Positions 30,184-38,796 of a stretch of DNA of 50,129 nucleotides are shown here, one piece after another. The notes beneath the pieces are model-generated. The model saw only the letters and a program-made list of their open reading frames with translations. It had not been told where the DNA came from and did no database searches. This DNA is from Thermoplasmatota archaeon (GTDB lineage: Archaea; Thermoplasmatota; Thermoplasmata; RBG-16-68-12; JAJISG01): positions 1 to 50,129 of the forward strand of contig JAJISK010000001.1 of NCBI GenBank assembly GCA_022848785.1, in the 5' to 3' direction. The translations under genes were made by a program, and so were the position numbers. Position 1 is the first letter of the stretch; each line of letters opens with the position of its first letter.

Positions 30184-31488
30184 CTAGCCTCGAACGCGAC
30201 TACGCCTCGCGGTCTCCTCCGCCTGGGGGGCTCGGGTTCTCGGAGACCTCTCCGCCGCCCTTCGAATGCTGGGCGCCGCCGCCTCAATATAGGCGTGAAT
30301 CATCTCGTCATTTTTTCCGATCCACTCCGCGAGGAGCACCACAGGAAGCATGACGGCACTGAAGGGGAAGTACTGGTGGGGGTCCGCGTAGGATGGGCTG
30401 ACAATCTCGAGGCCCCGCGAGGCGATGTTGGCTAGGCGCACGATGTGCGTGCGATAGTCATCGAGGGTGAGTTCGGGCTTGAACCCCTGCAGAGTACGGA
30501 GAGGACGGAGCTCCTTCTCCCGCATGGCGACCAGCGAGAGGTTGACCAGGCCATCACGAAGGTCCTGATGGATGCCCCCCACGGTATTCAGAAGGATGAT
30601 GACGGTATCGTAAAGGGACCATCCTTTGAGGAGGGTCTTGAGCTTCCCCGCCCGAAGGCGCCGGTCTACGAAGGCGGCGTCGATCAGGTTGAGCCGCGCA
30701 GCACCTCCAATGTAGCTGGCGAGGCGCTCATACCACGTGAGGGAGCCATCGGCCGCGTGGAAGCTTCGGGCGATGGAAGCGAGCTTCGGGATGTCCAGGG
30801 TGGCCTCCTTCTGGAACATCGTTAGGGCCTGGCCCAGGGCTGCCCGCTCCTCTAGCTTCTCCATCTCGTAGAAGAGGCGCCCGCCGTGAGGCGAGTCGTG
30901 AAACAGCCGGTTGAAGTGGAGGGTGATGGTGACGATGGTCTCGAACAGATCCAGCTGTTCCTGCCCCAGACCCCCCATCAGCCGCTTCATGAAGGCATTG
31001 GGATTCAGAGAGGGGTCCGTCATGGAGGAGAGAACGAGGTGGTAGAGGTCCTTCGCCTCGAGGTACCCCGCGGGACCCTTGTCGATGACATCGTCCAAGA
31101 TGCCCTCCTGGCACGCGTAAAGGACCTTGGCGACGAGAGCCCGCTTCAGATTGTCCTCACTCATCCAGCGGGCGTACATCCGAGAGATCATGCACGATCC
31201 CGCGGCGAAGCGGAGATCCTGAGGGTAATTCCAGGCCAGGTTCGTCGCCTCGAAGAGGGCTTGGTGGGAGAACCCCTTGGGTCGGAGGTCGACGAGGACA
31301 GACCCCGCGCTGCCCACCATGGTCCGGACGTGGTCCTGCGTGCGCATCAGATGATGCTGGAACAGATCCCGATCGATCCCAAGGTCAAAGTGTTCCACAA
31401 GGCCGAGCGCGTACCCCCCGAGCTTGGAGACGTTTCCCGCGATGCGCTCGACATCGGCGGGGCTGAGGGCCACCTCTCGGCTGAGCAT
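30184..31488 (-). CDS. Unassigned alpha-helical protein with a DDxxD-like motif
   Basis: The 434-residue protein is predicted almost wholly helical and soluble, with no membrane segment. At residues 131-136 it reads LDDVID, in the helix context YACQEGILDDVIDKGP, resembling the aspartate-rich motif of class I terpenoid synthases. A later VNLSLVAMREKE could be a loose counterpart of the second metal motif, but the match is weak. The C-terminus is basic and disordered (RRAAERSPRTRAP). The start ATG 31488 is preceded by AGGAGG at a good distance. It lies upstream, on the same strand, of the small-gene island and the KaiC-like gene, and is divergent from the DUF835 gene. I do not assign a function. 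Confidence 0.8.
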   Translation of the reverse strand: MLSREVALSPADVERIAGNVSKLGGYALGLVEHFDLGIDRDLFQHHLMRTQDHVRTMVGSAGSVLVDLRPKGFSHQALFEATNLAWNYPQDLRFAAGSCMISRMYARWMSEDNLKRALVAKVLYACQEGILDDVIDKGPAGYLEAKDLYHLVLSSMTDPSLNPNAFMKRLMGGLGQEQLDLFETIVTITLHFNRLFHDSPHGGRLFYEMEKLEERAALGQALTMFQKEATLDIPKLASIARSFHAADGSLTWYERLASYIGGAARLNLIDAAFVDRRLRAGKLKTLLKGWSLYDTVIILLNTVGGIHQDLRDGLVNLSLVAMREKELRPLRTLQGFKPELTLDDYRTHIVRLANIASRGLEIVSPSYADPHQYFPFSAVMLPVVLLAEWIGKNDEMIHAYIEAAAPSIRRAAERSPRTRAPQAEETARRSRVRG

Positions 31489-31615
31489 TGTCCTCCTGCG
31501 CAGCGCGCGAGGGAGCCGTGGGCCCCCGGGTGTCTAAACCCGCGTCTCAGAAATTCAGAGATGATTCTCAGTCTCGAGGCCAGTGGCCTCTGCCGGTTGA
31601 TATCCACGGGTCTGC

Positions 31616-31626
31616 CCCTTTTATAG
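31616..31626 (+). promoter_or_regulatory. TATA box upstream of the DUF835 gene
   Basis: CCTTTTATAG is a good archaeal box, but the expected transcript start (near 31648) does not meet a start codon in the DUF835 frame; see that gene. Confidence 0.6.
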
Positions 31627-31714
31627 GTCCTAACGCGAGAATGCGACACTAAGACACGGGGCGATTGCCATTCTCGAGGTCCTCGCGGCGGCAGCGGCCG
31701 TCTTTCTCTCCGCG

Positions 31715-32959
31715 GTGCTAGTGGCCGCCCTCGTCCGACAGACCACCGGGAAGGCGTTTCAGAAGAAACTCCTCATCGGGGCCATCCTCCTGCTGCTGGC
31801 CGCCGTCGTGTCCAACCTGGTCATCAACTTCGTGCTCCGACCCGGGAGTCCCGAGGGCATCATCGTCCTCAGCAAGCGGGTGCAGGCAACCTTTGACATC
31901 CTGTTCGCCCTCGCAATCGGCGCGTTCCTCGTGGCGATGACACGCCCCCAGATCAACTCGTTTCGGGACTTCCGGAACTACATGGTGAACGAGTTCCCGA
32001 ACTCGTACCTGATCTATGGCTTCATCCAGGTCCTCGGCATCTTCAGCGTCCTCACGACCGGCGCGACGGTCGTGTTCACAGGCCCGACCACGTACATCAT
32101 CAGCTTCCCGTCGTGGTTTCTCATCATGATGATGGTGGTCGCGGCTAGCTTCCTGATCTACGTGCCTTACAACCTTCTGGGGTATCTGCGCACCGTCAGA
32201 CCCGCACCCCACGTCAAGCGGACCACCTACCTCATTCTCGTCGCCTTGGAGGGCTACTCGATCACCGAACTCCTCACCGAGGTGGTTCTCCCCAACATGG
32301 GTATCGACATCCGGCTGCTGGGGTTCCTCATCAACGTCGCCCTGCTGTCCCTCGTCGCCCTCGCTTTCAGGAAACGGAGTTCCGTACAGGAGTTTCTGGT
32401 CCCGGTTCCCGAGGCACACCTCGACACGGCCCCCAGCTTCGACCTTGACCACGGCTACGCCTACCTGATTCCAGGGGACAACCCGGCCCACAGCTTCGAG
32501 ATCTTCACCGACATGGTCACCCACGGCGTGCGGGGCCTCTGCGTGACGCGCCAATACCCCGACCGGGTGGCCCAGGCCTACGGACTGGAGAAGACGCCCA
32601 TCCTCTGGCTCAGTCGCGTGGTCAGCAACCAGAATTGCTTGCGCCCGACGCCCCCCGAGAACGTTGCCATGGCCATCGACCATTTCCTGGAGCGGAGCAA
32701 GGGCAGCGTCGTCCTCCTCGACGGCGTCGAGTACCTCATTTCCCACAACGACTTTTCCTCCATCCTGACCTTGCTCCATGACCTGAACGAGCGGGTGTCC
32801 CTCACCAACGCGGTGCTCCTGCTCCCGGTGGATCCGCACGCGATCGAGGTCCGAGAGTTCAACCTGCTCAAACGGGACCTCCGTATCCTCTATCCCGGCG
32901 CCCCCTCGACCTCGCCGGCGCCCGACGAGGTGCCTCCAGAGCCCTATGTCAGAGGATGA
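31715..32959 (+). CDS. Multi-pass membrane protein with C-terminal DUF835 domain
   Basis: From GTG 31715 the protein is 414 residues: about six to seven membrane helices (for example LLIGAILLLLAAVVSNLVIN and WFLIMMMVVAASFLIYVPYN) followed by a cytoplasmic DUF835 domain (from about residue 240; YAYLIPGDNPAHSFEIFTDM, LLDGVEYLISHNDFSSILTL). DUF835 proteins are putative archaeal signalling proteins. The in-frame sequence upstream of GTG 31715 encodes another hydrophobic helix (AIAILEVLAAAAAVFLSAV), so translation probably begins earlier, yet no ATG, GTG or TTG is in frame back to the promoter. ATG 31641 would fit if one base were missing soon after it. It is divergent from the helical protein gene. 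Confidence 0.82.
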   Translation: MLVAALVRQTTGKAFQKKLLIGAILLLLAAVVSNLVINFVLRPGSPEGIIVLSKRVQATFDILFALAIGAFLVAMTRPQINSFRDFRNYMVNEFPNSYLIYGFIQVLGIFSVLTTGATVVFTGPTTYIISFPSWFLIMMMVVAASFLIYVPYNLLGYLRTVRPAPHVKRTTYLILVALEGYSITELLTEVVLPNMGIDIRLLGFLINVALLSLVALAFRKRSSVQEFLVPVPEAHLDTAPSFDLDHGYAYLIPGDNPAHSFEIFTDMVTHGVRGLCVTRQYPDRVAQAYGLEKTPILWLSRVVSNQNCLRPTPPENVAMAIDHFLERSKGSVVLLDGVEYLISHNDFSSILTLLHDLNERVSLTNAVLLLPVDPHAIEVREFNLLKRDLRILYPGAPSTSPAPDEVPPEPYVRG

Positions 32960-33029
32960 GTGCCCTCGCGCCGTCTAAGGGTTGAACCCGCCTCTTTAAG
33001 CTTAGGACCCACCTAATGTGACCGTACCC

Positions 33030-33431
33030 ATGGACGAACTCCAGAACATTCGGAAGCAGAAGCTCAAGGAACTCGAGGAGCGGGCCGCCAGGCCTACCTC
33101 GGGCGCCCAGGGAATGCCCTTCAAGCTCCACGACGCCACCTTCGACGAGGAAGTGGCCAAGCACGACCTCGTCCTGGTGGATTTCTGGGCCCCCTGGTGC
33201 GGCCCTTGCCGCATGGTGGCCCCCGTCATCGAACAGCTCGCGAGGGACTACCGGGGACGCGTTTCCTTCGGGAAGCTCAACACGGACAACAACCAGATGA
33301 CTGCCATGCGGTTCCGCGTGATGTCCATCCCTACGCTCATCCTGTTCCGCGACGGCAAGCCTGTCGACCAGGTCATCGGCGCGGTCCCGCGGCAGCAGCT
33401 CGAGAAAATGCTCGACCGGCACCTGACCTAG
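33030..33431 (+). CDS. Thioredoxin
   Basis: The 133-residue protein has a charged helical N-terminal extension (MDELQNIRKQKLKELEERAA) and a thioredoxin domain with active site FWAPWCGPCRM, the cis-Pro segment MSIPTLILFRDGKP and a final helix. It reduces cytoplasmic disulfides. The extension resembles the basic start of the PDCD5 protein but is probably a coincidence of helix composition. ATG 33030 is preferred to GTG 33018 because a TATA-like CCTCTTTAAG (32991-33000) is about 34 nt upstream. It converges on the Mrp gene with a four-base overlap. Confidence 0.93.
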   Translation: MDELQNIRKQKLKELEERAARPTSGAQGMPFKLHDATFDEEVAKHDLVLVDFWAPWCGPCRMVAPVIEQLARDYRGRVSFGKLNTDNNQMTAMRFRVMSIPTLILFRDGKPVDQVIGAVPRQQLEKMLDRHLT

Positions 33432-34300
33432 GCCGAGCCGTCTTCTTCCACGATCTTCGCGACCCGCTCCACGATCTCGGCGAACGCCTTGGCAGCCGGT
33501 GAATCCGGCTGCGAAAGGACGAAAGGCTTCCCGGCGTCCCCGCCCACGACGATTTCGGCCTCGAGCGGGATATGCCCGAGGAAGGTCAGTCCGAGCTCCT
33601 TCGCCGCCTGCTCGCCCCCACCCTTCTTGAAGACGTCGTCGTGGTGTCCGCACTCGGGGCAGGTGTAGCCACTCATGTTCTCGATCACGCCGATGATGGG
33701 CATGTTGAGGGTCCGGGCAAAGGAGATGGCCTTGCGGACGTCCAGGAGGGCCACGTCCTGGGGGGTGGTGACCACGATGGCGCCGTCTGCGTCCGGGATG
33801 TTCTGGGCGATGCTCAGGGGCTCGTCGCTCGTTCCGGGCGGGAGGTCAACGAGGAGGTAATCGAGCTCGCCCCAATGGACGTCGCCGAGCATCTGGTTGA
33901 TGGCCTTCATCTTGAGCGGGCCTCGCCAGATCACGGCCTGGTCCTTGGTCTGGGCGAAGTACGCCATGGACATGACCCTCACGTCGTGGTAGCTGATCGC
34001 AGGCTCGATGCCATCTTCCCCCGCCAGCAGCTTCACATCCTCCACGCCGAGAATCTTCGGTATATCGGGCCCCGTGATGTCCACGTCCACGACCCCGACG
34101 TCCCGCTCCTTTCCGAGGGCCACGGCCAGATTGGCCGCCACGGTGCTCTTTCCGACGCCCCCTTTGCCGCTCATGACGATGAGCTTGTGCTTCACCCGCT
34201 CCATGTTCTCAGAAATCTTGGTTCGCTCCTCCCACATCCGCATCATGTGAGGCGGGACTTCGGGAGCGCTTTCGGGGGAACCTTGGGGTGGAACAGCCAT
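33428..34300 (-). CDS. Mrp/NBP35-type ATP-binding protein (ApbC family)
   Basis: The 290-residue P-loop protein has the deviant Walker A GKGGVGKST near residue 45, DVDITGPDIPKILGV, the switch segment LVDLPPGTSDEP and the CxxC pair in SGYTCPECGHHDDVF that holds a bridging Fe-S cluster between subunits. It acts as a scaffold and carrier in Fe-S cluster assembly, consistent with the many Fe-S sites of complex I and the radical SAM enzyme here. A minus-strand TATA-like CTTGTAAGA (34331-34339) lies about 35 nt upstream. Confidence 0.93.
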   Translation of the reverse strand: MAVPPQGSPESAPEVPPHMMRMWEERTKISENMERVKHKLIVMSGKGGVGKSTVAANLAVALGKERDVGVVDVDITGPDIPKILGVEDVKLLAGEDGIEPAISYHDVRVMSMAYFAQTKDQAVIWRGPLKMKAINQMLGDVHWGELDYLLVDLPPGTSDEPLSIAQNIPDADGAIVVTTPQDVALLDVRKAISFARTLNMPIIGVIENMSGYTCPECGHHDDVFKKGGGEQAAKELGLTFLGHIPLEAEIVVGGDAGKPFVLSQPDSPAAKAFAEIVERVAKIVEEDGSA

Positions 34301-34409
34301 GGCACGACCTCTCGGGAGAAACGGGGCGCATCTTACAAGGGGTTATGCCCATGGTCGTCGTCGGGGGCCTTTTATAGCCGCCAGCCGTCAGCGCCTTCGG
34401 GGAGTGGGC

Positions 34410-36368
34410 GTGAAGGCGGGCGAGGTCGAGCGCATCTCCGTCATCGGAGCGGGGGAAATGGGCCACGGGATCGCCGAGTTGGCCGTCCTCAACGGGTTCC
34501 AAGTAACCCTCCACGACATCAAAGACGAGTTCATCGAGCGCGGATTGGAACGAGTTCGATGGAGCCTGGAGAAGCTCGCCAAGAAGGGTCAGATCGACAG
34601 CTCACCCGACGAGCTGCTGGAACGCATCGCCACCACCACGGACCTGCAAGAGGCGGCGAAGACCGCTGACTTCGTCATCGAGGCGGTTACGGAGGACCTC
34701 GAACTCAAGAAGAAGATCTTCAGAGAGCTCGATGCCTACGCGCCGGCGAGGGCGGTGCTCGCCAGCAACACCTCCGGCCTCAGCATCACGACGATGGGGA
34801 AGGCCACGAAGCGACCCTCCCAGGTCGTCGGGATGCACTTCTTCAACCCCCCGATCCTGATGGAACTGGTCGAGATTGTCAAAGGGGATGAAACGGCGGA
34901 CGAGACCTTGGAGACGACATCCGAACTCGCCCGGCGACTCAAGAAGACGCCCATCCTCGTCCGGAAGGACGTTCCGGGCTTCATCACGACACGGATCATC
35001 TTCCACTTCATGAATGAGGCCGCCTGGATCCACCACGAGGAGGGTACTTCCAAGGAGAGGATCGACGCCGCCATGAAGTTCCAGATCGGGTTCCCGATGG
35101 GCCCCTTCGAGCTGGCGGACCAGGTCGGGATCGACCTGTTGGTTGTGGCCCAGGAAAAGCAAGGCCTCCCGGTCCCGCCTCCCTTCAGAGAGATGTTTGA
35201 CCAGGGCCGGTTCGGGAAGAAGACGGAACGGGGATTCTATGACTATCGAGGCGATGCGAAACCCACGCTTTCGCCGGACGACGGGGCGGACTTTGATCCC
35301 GTCCGCATCCTGGCACCCATCGTGAACGAGGCCGCCACCCTGGTCGAGATGGAGGTGGCGCCCCCCGAGGAGATTGACCTGGCCATGCGGCTTGGAACGG
35401 CGTTCCCCCTGGGCCCCCTTGCGCAGGGCGACGCCATGGGCCTCGACCGCATCGTGGCGGAGCTGAAAGGCTCGAAGCGTCATGATCCCGCGAAGATCCT
35501 CTTGGACATGGTGGACGCAGGGGACCTGGGAAAGAAGAGCGGGCAGGGCTTCTTTGCCTACGGAAGGACGGAGACAGCTTCCTTCAACACCCTCCTCCTC
35601 GAACGGGACCCGGAGGCCATGACCGCGACGCTGTGGCTGAACCGCCCCGAGCGATTGAACACCATCACCCCCGAGATGATCGAGGAATGCTCGCGGGCCC
35701 TGGCAAGCCTCCGGGAGGATCCGGACGTCCGATGCCTCGTCCTGCGAGGGGCCGGCGAACGGGCCTTCTGCGCCGGAGCCGATGTGACATCCTTCGCCGG
35801 GATCGACAAGGCCCACAAGGCCTGGGCATCGGCCCGCGAGGCGCACCGTGTATTCAAGGAGTTGGAGGACTTTCCCAAACCTACCCTCGCGGCGATTCAC
35901 GGGTATGCGTTGGGGGGTGGATTGGAGATCGCTCTCGCTTGCGACTTCCGCATCGCGACGAAGGATGCGACGTTGGGCCAGGTGGAGACGTCACTCGGCC
36001 TGATCCCCGGTGCCGGCGGAACCCAGCGGTTGACGGCCCTCGTCGGCCTGGGACGAGCGAAGGAGCTCGTTCTCCTCGCGAAGCGCATCAGCGGAGAGGA
36101 GGCTGAGGCCATCGGTCTGGTGGGGGAGGCGGTGGACCCGGAGGCCTTCGAGGAAGCCGTGGCAGACCTGGCGGGCAGACTCGCAAAGGGACCGCCGGTG
36201 GCGCTGCGGCTTGCCAAGATGCTCCTCAACCGATCCGCACAGGGTGTAGGCGAGGCGGGCTTGGATCTGGAGGCGCTTGCCTTCAGCGTTGTCACGTCTA
36301 CCGAGGATCTCTTTGAGGGAATCTCGGCCTTCATGAGCAAGAAAGAGCCCGAGTTCAAGGGGAAGTAA
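34410..36368 (+). CDS. 3-hydroxyacyl-CoA dehydrogenase / enoyl-CoA hydratase fusion
   Basis: The fusion (652 residues from GTG 34410) carries an N-terminal NAD-binding dehydrogenase (SVIGAGEMGHGIAELAVLNG; catalytic His in GMHFFNPPILMELVEIV), two C-terminal dehydrogenase domains (about 190-400) and a crotonase domain at the end (RAFCAGADVTSF, GGGLEIALACDFRIA, VETSLGLIPGAGGTQRL, with both catalytic Glu residues). This order, dehydrogenase first, is found in archaeal enzymes and is the reverse of bacterial FadB. It hydrates enoyl-CoA and oxidises the product. TATA-like CCTTTTATAG (34368-34378) supports GTG 34404 or 34410 over the distal ATG 34299. Confidence 0.93.
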   Translation: MKAGEVERISVIGAGEMGHGIAELAVLNGFQVTLHDIKDEFIERGLERVRWSLEKLAKKGQIDSSPDELLERIATTTDLQEAAKTADFVIEAVTEDLELKKKIFRELDAYAPARAVLASNTSGLSITTMGKATKRPSQVVGMHFFNPPILMELVEIVKGDETADETLETTSELARRLKKTPILVRKDVPGFITTRIIFHFMNEAAWIHHEEGTSKERIDAAMKFQIGFPMGPFELADQVGIDLLVVAQEKQGLPVPPPFREMFDQGRFGKKTERGFYDYRGDAKPTLSPDDGADFDPVRILAPIVNEAATLVEMEVAPPEEIDLAMRLGTAFPLGPLAQGDAMGLDRIVAELKGSKRHDPAKILLDMVDAGDLGKKSGQGFFAYGRTETASFNTLLLERDPEAMTATLWLNRPERLNTITPEMIEECSRALASLREDPDVRCLVLRGAGERAFCAGADVTSFAGIDKAHKAWASAREAHRVFKELEDFPKPTLAAIHGYALGGGLEIALACDFRIATKDATLGQVETSLGLIPGAGGTQRLTALVGLGRAKELVLLAKRISGEEAEAIGLVGEAVDPEAFEEAVADLAGRLAKGPPVALRLAKMLLNRSAQGVGEAGLDLEALAFSVVTSTEDLFEGISAFMSKKEPEFKGK

Positions 36369-36371
36369 CGG

Positions 36372-37523
36372 TCACGACCGTGGGAGCTCCACGACGCCGA
36401 CTCGATCCCACTCGGTAATCGTCCCCGTTCCGTAGCCGAGATCCTCCAAAATCTCTCTCGTGTGTTCGCCGAGTCGCGGTGCTTTGCCCTTTCGATCCGG
36501 ACCGCCCTCCCGCCAGCGAGTCGGGTGGGCCATGGAGAGCATCGGTTCTCCCCCTTCCTCGATTTCTCGGAGGAGATGCATCGCACGCACGTGGGGGTCT
36601 TGGAGCACCTCATTCGGTCTCGCGACCGGAGCCGCCGGGACGTCATGCCTCCGTAAGAGCTCGTCCCACTCCTGGGCTGGCCTCGTCAGGAAGGTCTCAC
36701 GGAGAATCTCGCGAGCGTGTTGTGCTTCCTCCTCGTGTTCCAGATCGGCGTCGGCCAGATCAGGCCTCTCGATGGCCCTACAGAGCCTCCGCCAGAACCG
36801 CCGTTCCAGGGCCCCGAGACTGAGGACGCGGCCGTCGGCCGTCGCATACAGGCCATAGCCGGGGGAGGTCCCAGTAAGGAACGTCTCTCCTGCCGTCAGG
36901 CCGACCATGCTGAGATAGAGAGCAGCATCGAAGAGGGAGAGATCGAGATAGTGTCCCTCCCCCGATCGCTCACGCTCGAGGAGAGCTGCCACGATGGCGA
37001 ATGCGGCCAGGAACCCAGAGGAGACATCCGCGGCTGGCACAGGGGAGAGGGTCGGTTCTCGCTGGGCTCCCGGGTGCAAGCCCCCGGCAAGGGCCAGGTA
37101 GTTGATGTCGTGACCGGGACGATTCCGGTAGGGACCTTGCGCGCCAAACCCCGAGAGCGAGCAGTAGATCAGGTCGGTTCGAAGGGCGCCGGCCGTCTCG
37201 TAGTCCACGCCGAGCTCGGCGGCGACACCCGGACGGAACTGCTCAATCAGCACGTCCGCCGTCGGGATGAGACTTTGGAGAATGGCCTGCCCCTCGGGCT
37301 CCTTGAGGTTGACAGTCAGGCTCTTCTTGCCTTGATTCAGGAGGAAGAACACCGGACTCTGGCCCGAGGCGTTCCGAGCCATCTCCCGCAGGTAGTCGCC
37401 CCTCCCGGGTTGTTCCACCTTGATGACCTCTGCGCCAAGATCGACGAGGAGCTGGGTGGTCAATCCGCCGGGGAGCAGGCGCGTAAGATCCAGGACTCTC
37501 ATCCCCTCCATGGGTCTGTGCAC
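36372..37523 (-). CDS. CaiB/BaiF family enzyme, alpha-methylacyl-CoA racemase-like
   Basis: The 383-residue protein starts GMRVLDLTRLLPGGLTTQLL with VIKVEQPGRGD, typical of family III CoA-transferases. The active-site region reads RPGHDINYLALAGGLHPG, with Asp in the Gly-His-Asp-x-Asn-Tyr-Leu arrangement of alpha-methylacyl-CoA racemase rather than plain transferases. It also has LLPR-free, AMACR-like EGHYLDLSLFDAALYL. The racemase lets 2-methyl-branched acyl-CoAs enter beta-oxidation. It lies tail-to-tail with the fusion gene (three bases) and divergent from the thiolase gene. Start is GTG 37523 by promoter spacing (GGCTAAAGAGG, minus strand, 37551-37561) or ATG 37511. Confidence 0.88.
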   Translation of the reverse strand: MHRPMEGMRVLDLTRLLPGGLTTQLLVDLGAEVIKVEQPGRGDYLREMARNASGQSPVFFLLNQGKKSLTVNLKEPEGQAILQSLIPTADVLIEQFRPGVAAELGVDYETAGALRTDLIYCSLSGFGAQGPYRNRPGHDINYLALAGGLHPGAQREPTLSPVPAADVSSGFLAAFAIVAALLERERSGEGHYLDLSLFDAALYLSMVGLTAGETFLTGTSPGYGLYATADGRVLSLGALERRFWRRLCRAIERPDLADADLEHEEEAQHAREILRETFLTRPAQEWDELLRRHDVPAAPVARPNEVLQDPHVRAMHLLREIEEGGEPMLSMAHPTRWREGGPDRKGKAPRLGEHTREILEDLGYGTGTITEWDRVGVVELPRS

Positions 37524-37631
37524 GGAATCGCCGGAGGGCCATCTCCTCGCGCCTCTTTAGCCTGCGTGGCCGATTCCCACCCGGTAAGCCTTAATTAGCG
37601 CGGTAGCCGTATCTTTGATTGGGTACGACTT

Positions 37632-38783
37632 ATGCAGGAGAGCGTCATCGTCGGAGCTGTCCGCACGCCTATTGGAAGGCAAAATGGCGCACTGAAGGAC
37701 GTGCGAGCGGACGACCTGGCCGCCTTGGTTCTCCGCGAACTCATCGACCGCAGCGGAGTGGATCCCGAGAGCGTGGACGACGTCATCCTCGGCTGCAACA
37801 CGCAGATCGAGGAACAGGGGCTCAACATCGCACGCCTTGCGGTCCTCACCGCGGGGTTACCTGAGACCGTTCCGGGCACCACCGTCAATCGTCAATGCGG
37901 CTCCGGACTCCAGGCGCTCAACGTGGCCTCCATGGGCGTATCGACCGGCCATTATGACCTTGCCATCGGCGGGGGGGTCGAGAGCATGAGCCGGGTGCCG
38001 ATGGGAAGCGACGCGGGGGTGTTCAATGAGAAACTGGTGGCCCGGTACGACCTGGTCCCTCAGGGGGTGTCCGCCGACCTCATTGCGGACAAGTGGGGCC
38101 TCACACGGGAGGAGCTGGACGAGTACGCTTTCATGAGCCACCGTCGGGCCATCGCGGCCATCGACGCGGGCCGGTTCAAGGACGAGATCGTCCCGGTGCC
38201 CGTCCCGAACGGCGCGAACGGCGAGTCCTTGTTCAGCGTGGACGAGCGTCCACGACGAGACACCTCCCTCGAGAAGTTGGCCTCCTTGAAGCCGGCCTTC
38301 CGGCCTGACGGGAAGATCACGGCGGGAAACTCCTCCGGAATCAACGACGGCGCGGCGGCGGTGCTCGTCACGACGAAGAAGAAGGCAAGGGAGTTCGGTC
38401 TCGAGCCCCTCGCAACGATTCGTTCCATGGCGGTCGCGGGCGTAGACCCCGTCCTGATGCTGACAGGCCCGATTCCCGCCACCCGAAAGGCGCTGAAGAA
38501 GCTGGATCTGACGATGGACGACATCGACGTCCTTGAGCTGAACGAGGCGTTTGCCTCCATTCCCCTCGCCTGTGGACGCGATCTGGGGATCGACTTCGAA
38601 AAGATGAACCCCAATGGAGGCGCGATCGCCCTCGGCCATCCCTTGGGCTGCAGTGGGGCCCGCCTCCTCACTTCGCTCCTCTTTGAGATGGAACGGCGGG
38701 ACTCGCGATACGGCCTGGCCACGCTCTGCATCGGCTTCGGACAGGGCATCACGACCGTCGTCGAGCGCGAAGCCGCGTCGTAG
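37632..38783 (+). CDS. Acetyl-CoA acetyltransferase (thiolase)
   Basis: The 383-residue thiolase has the acylated Cys in TTVNRQCGSGLQALNVA, the conserved ELNEAFASIPLACGRDL, the His in GGAIALGHPLGCSGAR and the second Cys in LATLCIGFGQG. It cleaves 3-ketoacyl-CoA to acetyl-CoA, completing beta-oxidation with the neighbouring enzymes. The NEAF motif and catalytic triad are intact. A TATA-like GCCTTAATTAG (37588-37598) lies about 38 nt upstream of the ATG. It is tail-to-tail with the acyl-CoA dehydrogenase gene. Confidence 0.95.
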   Translation: MQESVIVGAVRTPIGRQNGALKDVRADDLAALVLRELIDRSGVDPESVDDVILGCNTQIEEQGLNIARLAVLTAGLPETVPGTTVNRQCGSGLQALNVASMGVSTGHYDLAIGGGVESMSRVPMGSDAGVFNEKLVARYDLVPQGVSADLIADKWGLTREELDEYAFMSHRRAIAAIDAGRFKDEIVPVPVPNGANGESLFSVDERPRRDTSLEKLASLKPAFRPDGKITAGNSSGINDGAAAVLVTTKKKAREFGLEPLATIRSMAVAGVDPVLMLTGPIPATRKALKKLDLTMDDIDVLELNEAFASIPLACGRDLGIDFEKMNPNGGAIALGHPLGCSGARLLTSLLFEMERRDSRYGLATLCIGFGQGITTVVEREAAS

Positions 38784-38796
38784 GTTTCGGGAGGTC

